From CBDCZI01 sp965224495 (lineage in GTDB: Bacteria; Bacteroidota; Bacteroidia; Cytophagales; JAAEPT01): 64,000 bases of DNA. Each line of letters opens with the position of its first letter. Positions within the stretch are counted from its first letter, which is position 1. The notes under the pieces were generated by a model. That model ran no database searches and was not told the DNA's origin. It saw only the letters and a list, made by a program, of their open reading frames with translations. Positions 8,574 to 17,759 of this stretch are shown here, one piece after another. The stretch spans positions 186,001 through 250,000 of the forward strand of contig CBDCZI010000025.1 of NCBI GenBank assembly GCA_965224495.1, written 5' to 3'. The translations under genes and the position numbers were made by a program.

Positions 8574-8604
8574 AACGAAAAAGAGAAATAACTCTTTGTT
8601 CGTT
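8574..8604 (+). terminator. Hairpin after recQ
   Basis: AACGAAAAAGAG at 8574-8585 pairs, with one mismatch/bulge, with CTCTTTGTTCGTT at 8592-8604. It lies 24 bases after the recQ stop. There is only a weak T tract, so termination efficiency is uncertain. Confidence 0.5.
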
Positions 8605-8714
8605 GGTAATCAAATATATATAAAGAGGCGTAGGTGTGTTTTGAAAAATACTGTTGAATAAAAGACAGCTTATTTTGAAAAATAAACCAACAAATCGACA
8701 AAAGATTTAATAAA

Positions 8715-9998
8715 ATGAATATATTAATATTAGGAGCAGGAGGAAGAGAACATGCATTGGCTTGGAAAATGAAACAAAGCCCAAAATGTTCACATATTTT
8801 TGTAGCACCAGGAAACGCTGGTACAGCTCAAATAGCAACAAACTTAGCGGTAGGAGTCAATGATTTTGATAAAATAGAAGAGGCAGTAATTGCTCACGCT
8901 ATCGAAATGGTCATTGTCGGACCAGAAGACCCTTTAGTCAACGGAATAGTTGATTTTTTTGAAACGAATGACAAATTAAAAAATGTTAAAATCGTTGGTC
9001 CAAATAAAGAGGCTGCTCAATTGGAAGGAAGTAAAGATTATTCTAAAGAGTTTATGTTTAGACATAATATTCCAACGGCAGGGTATAAAACTTTCGGAAA
9101 ATCTGATTTAGAAGAAGGGATTGCTTATTTGGACAATGCAAAAGGACCTTATGTGTTAAAAGCAGATGGTTTAGCTGCAGGAAAAGGAGTAATTATTACA
9201 GAAAGCGTAGAAGAAGCAAAAACGTCTTTACGTGAAATGATACAAGATAACAAGTTCGGAGAAGCAAGTTCTCGTGTAGTTATCGAAGAGTTTTTAGACG
9301 GTATCGAATTGTCTGTTTTTGTATTAACTGATGGGAAGTCGTATGTGACTTTACCAGAAGCAAAAGATTACAAAAGAATCGGCGAAGGAGACACAGGTTT
9401 AAATACAGGAGGAATGGGGGCTTTGTCGCCTGTACCTTTCACAACACCTGAAATGATGGCAGAGATTGATGAGAAAATCGTCAAACCAACAGTTGAAGGC
9501 TTACAAAAAGATAACATTAAATTTAAAGGATTTATTTTCTTTGGATTGATAAAAGTAGGAAACGAAATCAAAGTGATTGAGTACAATGTCAGAATGGGAG
9601 ATCCCGAAACTGAAGTTGTAATCCCTCGTTTAAAAACTGATTTGGTTGATTTATTTATTGCCACAGCAGACGAAAAATTAGCAGGTAAAACCGTAGAGTT
9701 TACAAAAGAAGCAGCGTCAACTATTATGTTGGTTGCTGGAGGGTATCCTGAAGCGTACCCAAAAGGAGATGTTATTTCGGGATTAGATAGTATAGAAAAT
9801 GTACTTCCTTTTCACGCAGGAACAACAACTTCAAACGGAGATGTGGTAACAAACGGAGGTAGAGTAATTGCCTTAACAGGGTTGGGTACAGATATTTTTG
9901 ATGCTTTAGAAAAATCTAAAATTGCTGCCGAAAAGATTACTTGGAACAGACGTAATTACAGAAAAGATATCGGGTTTGATTTAAAACAATTCGTTTAG
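8715..9998 (+). CDS. purD: Phosphoribosylamine-glycine ligase (GARS)
   Basis: Second step of purine synthesis: ATP-dependent joining of glycine to phosphoribosylamine. The N-terminus GAGGREHALAWK is the family start; the ATP-grasp part shows KADGLAAGKGV, EEFLDGIELSVF and the metal-binding NVRMGDPETE. 427 aa is normal. The ATG of ricT starts one base after its stop codon, so purD, ricT and gldH are probably co-transcribed. The 164-base upstream gap holds the recQ hairpin but no clear -7 box. Confidence 0.96.
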   Translation: MNILILGAGGREHALAWKMKQSPKCSHIFVAPGNAGTAQIATNLAVGVNDFDKIEEAVIAHAIEMVIVGPEDPLVNGIVDFFETNDKLKNVKIVGPNKEAAQLEGSKDYSKEFMFRHNIPTAGYKTFGKSDLEEGIAYLDNAKGPYVLKADGLAAGKGVIITESVEEAKTSLREMIQDNKFGEASSRVVIEEFLDGIELSVFVLTDGKSYVTLPEAKDYKRIGEGDTGLNTGGMGALSPVPFTTPEMMAEIDEKIVKPTVEGLQKDNIKFKGFIFFGLIKVGNEIKVIEYNVRMGDPETEVVIPRLKTDLVDLFIATADEKLAGKTVEFTKEAASTIMLVAGGYPEAYPKGDVISGLDSIENVLPFHAGTTTSNGDVVTNGGRVIALTGLGTDIFDALEKSKIAAEKITWNRRNYRKDIGFDLKQFV

Positions 9999-9999
9999 T

Positions 10000-11598
10000 A
10001 TGAGTTGTGGATCAAGTGGAGGATGTTCATCAGGTGGATGTTCTTCGGGCGGTTGTTCTTCAGGAGGGATGACTGTTTACGATTGGTTAAGTGATGTTAC
10101 AATGCCAGGCGACCCTTACGATGTTATCGAAATAGAGTTTAAAGGTGGTCGAAAAGGTTTTTTTAGAAATATACATAACCTCTTTTTCTCAACAGGAGAT
10201 CAAGTAGTGGTAGATGCAGGTTCAGGACACGATGTAGGGACAGTTTCCTTACAAGGTGAATTGGTGCGTCTGCAATTAAAAAAGAAAAAGGTTAAAGACG
10301 ATGACAACTTGGCTGTCATTTATAGAATGGCAACCCAACGAGATATTGAACGTCACCAAGAAGCGAAAAATCGTGAGATTACAACGCTATATAGAGGACG
10401 TGAGATTATTAGTTCGTTAAAATTAGGAATGAAATTGTCTGATATTGAATACCAGTCAGACAATACCAAAGCGACTTTTTATTATTCGGCAGACGATAGA
10501 GTTGATTTTAGAGAATTGATAAAAAATTTGGCTGGAGAATTTCGTATTCGTGTAGAAATGAAACAAATATCTCTTCGTCAAGAGGCTGCAAGAATCGGTG
10601 GTATTGGTTCGTGTGGGCGAGAATTGTGTTGTTCGACTTGGATGTCAGATTTCAAAAGTGTTTCGACTTCGGCAGCACGTTACCAAAACTTATCTCTCAA
10701 CCCTCAAAAGCTTTCGGGGCAATGCGGTCGATTGAAATGTTGTCTTAATTATGAATTAGACACGTATTTAGTCGAGTTAAAAGATATTCCAAAGGTAGAA
10801 CGAGGATTGAAAACAGAAGATGGACACGCTTCACTTTTCAAAACAGATATCTTTAAAAAGATGATGTGGTTTGGTTACAAAGGTGATTCGAATTGGCACG
10901 CAGTACCTGTTGCTCGTGTAAAAGAAATCTTAGAACTCAATAAAAAAGGAGAAAAACCACTTTCGTTGTTATTGGACGAAACGGAAGAGGTAGTAGAAAC
11001 TGCTGTAAATCACGATTTGTTGCAATTGGATAAAAAATACAGCAAAGGAAAGTCGAAAGGTAAAGGACGTAATAATAGAAATAAACAACAAGGGAATAAA
11101 AACCCACAAGGAAAGTCTAATCCAGACCGTCAACCACAGCAAAAGAAAAACCCAGAAAACAAAAGAAGAAACGAGAATAACAAACAACAAAACCCTCGTT
11201 CTGGACAAAAAAACAAGGATAATCAACGCCCTCAAAGAGAAAATGTAGTTCGTTCGGAGCAAAAGAATACTGTTCAACCTGAAAAACAAAGGGAGAATAC
11301 GCAAAAAAAACCTACTGAGAATCACAAGAAACAGGGGGAATCAGTAGATAATACAAACCAAAAGGAGACTAAGTCTGAAAACAGGAGTAAAGGCAATAAA
11401 AAGCCTAATCCTCGTAACAAACAAAAGCGCTCAGAAGGAAGGAAAGACAATGACCGAGAAAGAAATGAACCAAAAGTAGAGGTTCACCGAGAAGAAACGG
11501 TAAAAAAACGTCCTGTACGAGCAAAAATAAAAATTCAAAGAGAGGGTGTGAAACAAACACCATCTCAAGACGCTAACAAAGGAGAAAATGAAAAATAG
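10000..11598 (+). CDS. ricT: PSP1 domain protein (RicT-like)
   Basis: Homologue of Bacillus RicT/YaaT, which with two partners forms an iron-sulfur complex acting with RNase Y; the role in Bacteroidota is not settled. The N-terminus (residues 3-23) is a Cys-Ser-Gly repeat, four copies of C-x-S-G-G type. The PSP1 core spans about 60-290 and has the conserved cysteine sets GSCGRELCC and GQCGRLKCCLNYE. From about residue 345 to 532 the chain is a disordered Lys/Arg/Gln/Asn-rich tail. In Flavobacteria this gene typically precedes gldH; here the stop overlaps the gldH ATG by 11 bases. Confidence 0.88.
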   Translation: MSCGSSGGCSSGGCSSGGCSSGGMTVYDWLSDVTMPGDPYDVIEIEFKGGRKGFFRNIHNLFFSTGDQVVVDAGSGHDVGTVSLQGELVRLQLKKKKVKDDDNLAVIYRMATQRDIERHQEAKNREITTLYRGREIISSLKLGMKLSDIEYQSDNTKATFYYSADDRVDFRELIKNLAGEFRIRVEMKQISLRQEAARIGGIGSCGRELCCSTWMSDFKSVSTSAARYQNLSLNPQKLSGQCGRLKCCLNYELDTYLVELKDIPKVERGLKTEDGHASLFKTDIFKKMMWFGYKGDSNWHAVPVARVKEILELNKKGEKPLSLLLDETEEVVETAVNHDLLQLDKKYSKGKSKGKGRNNRNKQQGNKNPQGKSNPDRQPQQKKNPENKRRNENNKQQNPRSGQKNKDNQRPQRENVVRSEQKNTVQPEKQRENTQKKPTENHKKQGESVDNTNQKETKSENRSKGNKKPNPRNKQKRSEGRKDNDRERNEPKVEVHREETVKKRPVRAKIKIQREGVKQTPSQDANKGENEK

Positions 11599-12076
11599 TA
11601 TTTATTTACTGCTTGTTTTGGCTCTTTCGTTTTCTTGTAAAAAAGACAATGGAAATAGAGTAATTGATGCCAATACTGTTCTTAAAGAAATGAAATGGCA
11701 CCAAAATAACGTGTTAGATTTTGAGGTAATTATCGCTAATGATAGCCTAACCTACGATTTGTCGTTAAATATTCGGAATGGATTAGATTATCCGTTCCGA
11801 AATATTTACTTTTTGTATTCTATCGAAGACGAAAAAGGAAGCTTGGTATTTGCTGATCAACAAGAGCTGTTTTTGTTTGATAAACAAGGGCGACCTTTTG
11901 GTGATGCAGATAGTTTTGTAGGTGTTTCTTATGGTGATATTTATTACAGCTCGACAAAGTTTGCGAAATATAAATTTGCTAAAAAAGGAACGTACCATAT
12001 CAAAATAGTGCAGAATATGCGAAATACACCTGTATTAGACGGTGTAATGTCGGTAGGGATAAAAGTGAGTAAATAA
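11588..12076 (+). CDS. gldH: Gliding motility lipoprotein GldH
   Basis: A lipoprotein needed for gliding and type IX secretion in Flavobacterium. The signal peptide ends in the lipobox LSFSC (Cys17), followed by KKDNGNRV; the mature part has the family features DLSLNIRNGLDYPFRNIYF and a C-terminal beta stretch GTYHIKIVQNMR. The length of 162 aa and the position directly after the PSP1 gene match gldH loci. Its presence supports a gliding or type IX-secreting organism, consistent with the type B cargo at 21.2 kb. Confidence 0.9.
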   Translation: MKNSIYLLLVLALSFSCKKDNGNRVIDANTVLKEMKWHQNNVLDFEVIIANDSLTYDLSLNIRNGLDYPFRNIYFLYSIEDEKGSLVFADQQELFLFDKQGRPFGDADSFVGVSYGDIYYSSTKFAKYKFAKKGTYHIKIVQNMRNTPVLDGVMSVGIKVSK

Positions 12077-12087
12077 ACACAACAAAT

Positions 12088-12891
12088 ATGGTGGCGATTT
12101 ATGGGCATCGTGGAGCAAGAGGTTTGTTTCCCGAAAACACATTAGAAGGCATCGAAGAAACACTCTCTTTGCCTGTCGATGGTATCGAAATTGATATTGT
12201 AGTGAGTAAAGATGAGCAATTAATTGTCTCGCATAACTCATTTGCCGAGCATAATTTTTGTTTAGACCCACAAGGAAAAGAGATAAAGGAAGAAGACGAG
12301 AAAGGTCATAACTTTTATCAGATGGATTACAAAGAAATCTGTACTTATGATGTGGGAAGCAAAATACCCAATCGTTTTCCAAAACAAAAGAAATTTAAAG
12401 CAAGTATTCCTTTACTAACAGCCGTTTTTGAGGTGCTTAATAAAAAAACGACAGCAGATTTTACGTTTTTTTTAGAAGTAAAATCGGGAGAAGGAACGTA
12501 TGGAGAGTTTTACCCGTACCCAGAAAAGTATGCGCAATTGGTTGCTGATTTTTTAGACTCGCACCAAATAAAAGGTAAGTTAATTGTGAAATCATTTGAC
12601 GCTGAGTTTATGAACGCATTTTATAAACTTACGGGAAATAAATATCCTTTGGGTTTGTTGGTAGAAAACAAATTGACTTTAGAGGAAAACCTGAAACGAT
12701 TAGCTTTTGTACCAGCGTATTACAACCCCGATTTTTGTTTAGTTACGGCTAAATTAGCCGATGATTTACATAAAAAGGGTATCCAATTAGTTTCGTGGAC
12801 AATCAACGAAACGAAGGAATTAGAAGAAATGGAAATAATGAGAGGCGACGGAATTATTACCGATTACCCAAACAGATTTCTGAATATTTAA
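12088..12891 (+). CDS. Glycerophosphodiester phosphodiesterase family protein
   Basis: Predicted to hydrolyse glycerophosphodiesters to glycerol-3-phosphate and an alcohol. The catalytic GDPD pattern is present: HRG (7-9) with PENT (15-18), EID (34-36) and His49 (IVSHN), then a conserved FLEVK strand and the final ITDYPNRF. No signal peptide, so probably cytoplasmic. It starts 11 bases after gldH and is likely part of the same transcript. Confidence 0.9.
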   Translation: MVAIYGHRGARGLFPENTLEGIEETLSLPVDGIEIDIVVSKDEQLIVSHNSFAEHNFCLDPQGKEIKEEDEKGHNFYQMDYKEICTYDVGSKIPNRFPKQKKFKASIPLLTAVFEVLNKKTTADFTFFLEVKSGEGTYGEFYPYPEKYAQLVADFLDSHQIKGKLIVKSFDAEFMNAFYKLTGNKYPLGLLVENKLTLEENLKRLAFVPAYYNPDFCLVTAKLADDLHKKGIQLVSWTINETKELEEMEIMRGDGIITDYPNRFLNI

Positions 12892-12909
12892 TCATTAAAG
12901 AGCCGAGTT

Positions 12910-14106
12910 ATGAAAATAGGGATTTTAAAAGAAGGGAAAGTTCCCGTTGACCATCGTGTGCCTTTTACGCCTGCGCAATGCAAAGAGATTACTGATAAGT
13001 TTCCATCGACAGAAATAGTTATTACTCCAAGTGAAATTCGTTGTTACAAAGACGAAGAATACGAAAAACAAGGCATTAAAATCCAAAAAGACTTGAGTGA
13101 TTGTGATGTATTAATGGGTGTTAAGGAAGTTAATATCGCCGAATTGATAGCTGATAAAACTTATTTTTTCTTTTCTCATACGATAAAAAAGCAACCTTAT
13201 AACAAAGGTTTATTACAAGCCGTATTGGCTAAAAATATCCGATTGGTTGATTACGAAACACTAAAGTTACAAAACGGTCAGCGTGTGGTTGCTTTTGGTC
13301 GTTTTGCAGGTATTGTTGGTGCGTACAATGCGTTTTTGACTTACGGACAAAAGACAAATGCCTACGACTTGAAACCTGCCAACGAATGCTACGATATGGT
13401 TGAAATGTGGCAAGAGTTAAAGAAAGTGAAACTACCACCGATAAAAATCGCAGTAACAGGAACAGGTCGAGTTGCCCAAGGGGCGCTTGAGATTTTGAAA
13501 GAACTAAGTTTACCTCGATTGACATTGGAAGAGTTGAAGGTGAAAGAGGTGAAAATAGCTTCTTACGCAGTCCTTGATTCGGATGATTATAACCAAAGGA
13601 AAGACGGAAAAAACTTTAATTTCGATGATTTTCACCAAAACGCTACGGCGTACGAAGGGGTATTCAGGCAATATTTACCACACATTGATATTTTGATTGC
13701 AGGAGCTTATTGGGATCCAAAAGCCCCCGTATTGTTTGACGAGACAGATGTGGCAAAAGGTTCTTTTCAACCAACGGTTATTGCGGATATTACGTGTGAT
13801 ATCAAAGGCTCAATTCCGACGACAATTCGTCCGAGTACCATCGCTGACCCTGTTTACGATATCGACAAACAGACCGTTAGCGAACAACCTGCTTACAGTA
13901 AAAATACGCTTTCAGTAATGGCAGTCGATAATTTGCCGTGCGAAGTCTCTCGTGATGCAAGTGAAAGCTTTGGGGAACAATTGATAGCAAACGTATTGCC
14001 CTCGTTGTTGAATAACGAAACGGACTTAATAACCACGTCTTCTATTACTACAACAGAAGGAAAATTGAGTATCTATTTTGATTATTTGAGCGATTATATT
14101 ACTTAA
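12910..14106 (+). CDS. Saccharopine dehydrogenase / alanine dehydrogenase-like NAD(P) oxidoreductase
   Basis: A two-domain amino-acid dehydrogenase of the AlaDH/PNT family. DHRVPFTP (14-21) and FSHTIKKQPYN (88-98) are closest to the lysine-forming saccharopine dehydrogenase group rather than alanine dehydrogenase; the Rossmann motif GTGRVAQGALE is at 184-194 and DNLPCE near 350. 398 aa is a normal size. No other lysine-pathway gene is nearby, so the substrate is inferred from the motifs only. The gene ends a run that began with purD and is followed by a strong terminator. Confidence 0.8.
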   Translation: MKIGILKEGKVPVDHRVPFTPAQCKEITDKFPSTEIVITPSEIRCYKDEEYEKQGIKIQKDLSDCDVLMGVKEVNIAELIADKTYFFFSHTIKKQPYNKGLLQAVLAKNIRLVDYETLKLQNGQRVVAFGRFAGIVGAYNAFLTYGQKTNAYDLKPANECYDMVEMWQELKKVKLPPIKIAVTGTGRVAQGALEILKELSLPRLTLEELKVKEVKIASYAVLDSDDYNQRKDGKNFNFDDFHQNATAYEGVFRQYLPHIDILIAGAYWDPKAPVLFDETDVAKGSFQPTVIADITCDIKGSIPTTIRPSTIADPVYDIDKQTVSEQPAYSKNTLSVMAVDNLPCEVSRDASESFGEQLIANVLPSLLNNETDLITTSSITTTEGKLSIYFDYLSDYIT

Positions 14107-14130
14107 ATAATGATTTGGAGGAGTGAAAAA

Positions 14131-14162
14131 GGACTTGCTGTTGTATAGCAAGTCCTTTTTTT
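14131..14162 (+). terminator. Rho-independent terminator
   Basis: GGACTTGCT at 14131-14139 pairs perfectly with AGCAAGTCC at 14147-14155 and is followed by seven T. It closes the purD-to-dehydrogenase run. Confidence 0.9.
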
Positions 14163-14205
14163 GTTTCGTTCGTTTTATGAATTTTGAAGAGTGTTTATGA
14201 ACACC

Positions 14206-14583
14206 TTACTTCACAGCAATACAAGAAATTTCTATATTCACGTTTTTTGGAAGTTTGGCAACTTCAACGGTTTCTCTTGTCGGAGCGTTGGATTTGAAAT
14301 AAGTACCGTAAGCTCCATTGATAACTGTAAATTGGCTTAAGTCGGTTACGAAAATAGAGCATTTGACCACGTGCTCAAAAGTCATGTTAGCTTCTTCGAG
14401 AATAGCTAAAATATTTTTCATTACCTGGCTTGTTTCAGAAACGATGTCTTTAGTAACCAACTCGTTTGTTGCAGGGTCAATAGCTATTTGCCCAGAAACA
14501 TATAACGTATCATTTACTAAAATAGCTTGGTTATACGGTCCTAGTGGAGCAGGTGCATTTTTAGTTTCAATGATACGTCTCAT
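14206..14583 (-). CDS. ridA: RidA family enamine/imine deaminase
   Basis: Small trimeric enzyme that hydrolyses reactive enamines and imines formed by PLP enzymes. The family residues are in place: Y17 (GPYNQA), S30 (VSGQI), and R103 in the APTRETVEVAKLP segment, which binds the substrate carboxylate. At 125 aa it is full length. It begins right at the end of the DUF4270 gene (ATG at 14583, DUF4270 stop at 14584-14586), so the three minus-strand genes form an operon. Confidence 0.93.
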   Translation of the reverse strand: MRRIIETKNAPAPLGPYNQAILVNDTLYVSGQIAIDPATNELVTKDIVSETSQVMKNILAILEEANMTFEHVVKCSIFVTDLSQFTVINGAYGTYFKSNAPTRETVEVAKLPKNVNIEISCIAVK

Positions 14584-15945
14584 CTATTTTCCTTTTTTGG
14601 TGTAATAAAGTTTAAAAGTAGCCTTTCCAGAAGTGTTTTCGGTATCAAATAAAACAGCTTTATTTACTGTATTTGCTTCGTGAAGAGCACTAATGATAAG
14701 ATTGAAGTCATCAGTCTTGTTTCGAACGTAATTTTGCGTGTGAAGACCTAAGTTGATGGTGTATTGTTGCTTTTCTTCATCGTAAGAAGCGTAATCGATT
14801 AATCCGCTACTTTCTTCGTTGGCAACCAGAATAGCATTTCCATTTCCGTCTCTTTTTATTAAGTTATTAGCAGAGGCTTCGTAGATAGCAATTTGTGCAG
14901 GTGGTTGGTTAGAGAAATGTTTGGTGGTTGACAGTTTATCAATAGGAAGAATCAACTCAACTTTAGCAATCAAAAGGTCTTCATTTTCTTTTCTTTTTAA
15001 GAATGCTTTGAAGTGAGGTATTTCTATTAGTGTACGTACACCAGAACCACTTTGTATGTAGGTTTTGTTTGTCGTTGTAGTACTTGGTACAATGCTTCCT
15101 TCTGTGGTAAGTGCACTAAGAGCGGTAGAGGACAAATCAATAGAGGTATGGTTAAATCTTCTTGAAGCCTCCGAAATAGTTAAGAAAATTCTTTTTTGTT
15201 CTGTTGGTGCCGCTTGGTTGTGGTACGTAATTTCTATAAATGTATCGTCACTAGCTTCGTCCTCTTTCTTTTTAACAGAAAAACTAAGTATTGAGGCTAA
15301 GTTCCCATCGGGAGACTTTAATAAAAGCCCTTTCATTTTTTCTAAGAAAGCTGTTTGGTCATTGGTGTAGTTGTCCAATACACTTTGTCCATAACTGCTT
15401 TTCATATCGATAGCAAGTGTTTTAGCTGATTCTGGAAAGTGGTAAATTAGCCCTGTGCTACCTTCTGCTATTGGGTTGTGAGCAATAATGTCTGTAGTTG
15501 TGTAGGTTTTGTTTTCAATAGCACCTGTTAATTGAAAAACCTCTAAGTTTAATGGAGCAGTAATATCACCGTAATAATGGTCGAAACGTACGTTGTCTTT
15601 TTCCGTAGCGAAATGTCCAATATGAAAACGTACACCTTCACAAACTGGAACCTCACCAAGTTCGTATTCTTCAGAAGGTACGAGTTGAAAATAAGCAGAA
15701 GATGATATATCTCCTAATTCGTCGTCATGGTAAGCTCCAGCTAATAAAACCCTTGTTCCATTTGTAGCAATGTTTTCTTTTTCGAAAACGGTAGAGAACT
15801 TGACTGTAAAAGTATCAATCAATACGGAGTTTAGTACCGATTCGCCTGCTTGTAGAACGACACCTGTTTCCCCTTTGTCTTTACAAGCGAAAAAAAAGGC
15901 TGATAAAAGGATATTTACCAGCCAAAAGTTCAATGATTTTGTCAT
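14584..15945 (-). CDS. DUF4270 family lipoprotein
   Basis: An exported lipoprotein of unknown function common in Bacteroidota. The signal peptide ends FFFAC with lipid Cys at position 21, followed by KDKGETGV. The long mature part is beta-rich with repeated FQL, IEIPHFK and LYYTKKGK-like strands and no catalytic motif I recognise. 453 aa is usual. It lies between the glycogen synthase-like gene (4-base gap) and ridA, an order I recall as widespread in Flavobacteria. Confidence 0.85.
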   Translation of the reverse strand: MTKSLNFWLVNILLSAFFFACKDKGETGVVLQAGESVLNSVLIDTFTVKFSTVFEKENIATNGTRVLLAGAYHDDELGDISSSAYFQLVPSEEYELGEVPVCEGVRFHIGHFATEKDNVRFDHYYGDITAPLNLEVFQLTGAIENKTYTTTDIIAHNPIAEGSTGLIYHFPESAKTLAIDMKSSYGQSVLDNYTNDQTAFLEKMKGLLLKSPDGNLASILSFSVKKKEDEASDDTFIEITYHNQAAPTEQKRIFLTISEASRRFNHTSIDLSSTALSALTTEGSIVPSTTTTNKTYIQSGSGVRTLIEIPHFKAFLKRKENEDLLIAKVELILPIDKLSTTKHFSNQPPAQIAIYEASANNLIKRDGNGNAILVANEESSGLIDYASYDEEKQQYTINLGLHTQNYVRNKTDDFNLIISALHEANTVNKAVLFDTENTSGKATFKLYYTKKGK

Positions 15946-15949
15946 TTTT

Positions 15950-16762
15950 TTATTTTACTAAATCAGTATATAAATCGTAATAAGTCTCTAACGCTTCCTC
16001 ACTAACAGATATTGTATCTACTCGCTTGTCTTTTGCAGCAGTTGTACAAAAAGCTTTTATTTTGTCGTCATTGTCTTCGTTAGAATTGATGACTACGTCG
16101 GCATATTCTGTTCCTAATTGAATAAATCCGTGGTAGTCAGCAGAAGATAAGCTTTTCAACATGTCTTCACTAACCTCGTCATTTAACGCATTTTTAACGA
16201 TGTTTGAACTGAATTTATCGTCAAATTTATTTCCGTAGATAGAGAAAATAGATTTTGCATTTGCAAAAAGAGGGTCGTTTTTGTACGTTGTTTTCAAGTA
16301 CAAAGGTATCAAACTAGTCATCCAATCGTTACAGTGAACGATATCGGGAGCCCAACCTAATTTTTTAACAGTTTCTAAAACACCTTTACAAAAGAAAACG
16401 GTTCTTTCGTCATTGTCTTCGTAGAACTCATCGTTTTTATCATGAAAAACGTGCTTACGTCTGAAGTAATCATCGTTATCAATAAAATAAACTTGTAGTT
16501 TTGCGTTAGGAATAGAAGCAACCTTAATGATTAAAGGTTTTTCTTCGTTACCCACTTCAATATTTATTCCTGACAAACGAACCACTTCGTGTAAACGGTT
16601 TCTTCTTTCATTGATTAAACCAAAACGGGGAACCAATATTCTGATTTCCATTTCCTTCTCTTGCATTACCTGTGGCAACTTTAAAACAAAGTCAGCAACA
16701 TTTGAAAGTTCCAAAAATGGATTGATTTCACTTGCAACGTAAAGTATTCTAGTATTAGCCAT
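15950..16762 (-). CDS. Glycogen/starch synthase-like protein, N-terminal domain only
   Basis: Resembles only the N-terminal Rossmann half of GT5 glycogen synthases (VASEINPF at 10-17, HCNDWMTSLIPLYLKTTY near 150). Normal GlgA is about 480 residues; this protein has 270 and ends before the C-terminal catalytic half. The ADP-glucose-binding KTGGLAD motif after EINPF is replaced by LELSNVADF, so the key Lys is missing. It is therefore unlikely to make glycogen and may be a binding or regulatory protein. The frame is clean, so this is a stable short form rather than decay. Confidence 0.75.
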   Translation of the reverse strand: MANTRILYVASEINPFLELSNVADFVLKLPQVMQEKEMEIRILVPRFGLINERRNRLHEVVRLSGINIEVGNEEKPLIIKVASIPNAKLQVYFIDNDDYFRRKHVFHDKNDEFYEDNDERTVFFCKGVLETVKKLGWAPDIVHCNDWMTSLIPLYLKTTYKNDPLFANAKSIFSIYGNKFDDKFSSNIVKNALNDEVSEDMLKSLSSADYHGFIQLGTEYADVVINSNEDNDDKIKAFCTTAAKDKRVDTISVSEEALETYYDLYTDLVK

Positions 16763-16865
16763 AGCCTTGGTTTAAATAAATAGTTATGCAAAAATACATA
16801 TTTTTTACATATTTTTCTACATTTACAAGTTGTAACTAACGTATTACTTAAGTAATTTTCGTAAA

Positions 16866-17714
16866 ATGAGAGTGTTTTCATCCATTCAAGAAGTAGTTAA
16901 CTACTTAAAAGGCATACGTTCTGCCGAAAAAACCATTGGTTTTGTGCCCACTATGGGAGCACTACACGAAGGACATTTGGCATTGGTTGCTGAAGCTAAA
17001 AAAGCGACTGATGTTGTTGTTGTTAGTGTTTTTGTTAACCCAACGCAATTTAATAACGAAGAAGATTTTGATAAATACCCCAACCAAGTGGAACAAGATT
17101 TGGTTCTTTTGGAAAATGAAAAAGTGGACTGCGTGTTTTTACCTAGTAGGGAACAATTATATCCAAAAAAAGGAGTGGTTAAATTTGATTTTGGGTATTT
17201 AGAACATATCATGGAAGGCGAGTTTCGTCCTGGACACTTTAATGGTGTCGCTACTATTGTTTCTAAACTTTTCCATATTATCAATCCTACCAAAGCTTTT
17301 TTTGGGCAAAAAGACATACAACAAGTTGCTGTGATTAAGGCATTAATAGAAGCATTATCTTTTCAAATAGAATTAGTTGTTGTCCCTACTTTGAGAGAAA
17401 AGTCAGGTTTGGCGATGTCTTCTCGTAACCAGCGTTTGTCTGAGCAAGAAAAAAAGACGGCTACAGAAATTTATAAAACACTACATAGCCTTCAAATAAA
17501 TTTATTGGAAGGAAAGTCTTTTAATGAGATTCAAAAGAAAGAAATCGTTCGTTTAGAGTCTCAGCATGGTTTTCGAGTAGAATATTTGGAGTTGGTAAAA
17601 GCATCTACCTTACAAAAAGTAAACACGATTAGTAAAGAAAGGTATGCTATTTGCATCGCTACTTACTTAGGAGAGGTGCGATTGATTGATAATTTGCTCT
17701 TTATCACCTCATAA
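16866..17714 (+). CDS. panC: Pantothenate synthetase
   Basis: Condenses pantoate with beta-alanine using ATP. The N-terminal nucleotide-binding signature PTMGALHEGH is at 28-37, FVNPTQFN follows, GQKDIQQ near 145, and the KMSKS-like loop reads MSSRNQRL. 282 aa, full length. It begins an operon with panD, which makes the beta-alanine substrate. The start ATG at 16866 agrees with the family N-terminus. Confidence 0.96.
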   Translation: MRVFSSIQEVVNYLKGIRSAEKTIGFVPTMGALHEGHLALVAEAKKATDVVVVSVFVNPTQFNNEEDFDKYPNQVEQDLVLLENEKVDCVFLPSREQLYPKKGVVKFDFGYLEHIMEGEFRPGHFNGVATIVSKLFHIINPTKAFFGQKDIQQVAVIKALIEALSFQIELVVVPTLREKSGLAMSSRNQRLSEQEKKTATEIYKTLHSLQINLLEGKSFNEIQKKEIVRLESQHGFRVEYLELVKASTLQKVNTISKERYAICIATYLGEVRLIDNLLFITS

Positions 17715-17759
17715 GTTAAGAGAATTATGCCTAATTTTACAAACTGAAAATAGAAAGAG

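Noticed and set aside
10969..11325. 118-codon minus-strand frame rich in hydrophobic residues
   Set aside because: Antisense of the Lys/Gln/Asn-rich tail of RicT, which gives Phe/Leu-rich translations by chance.
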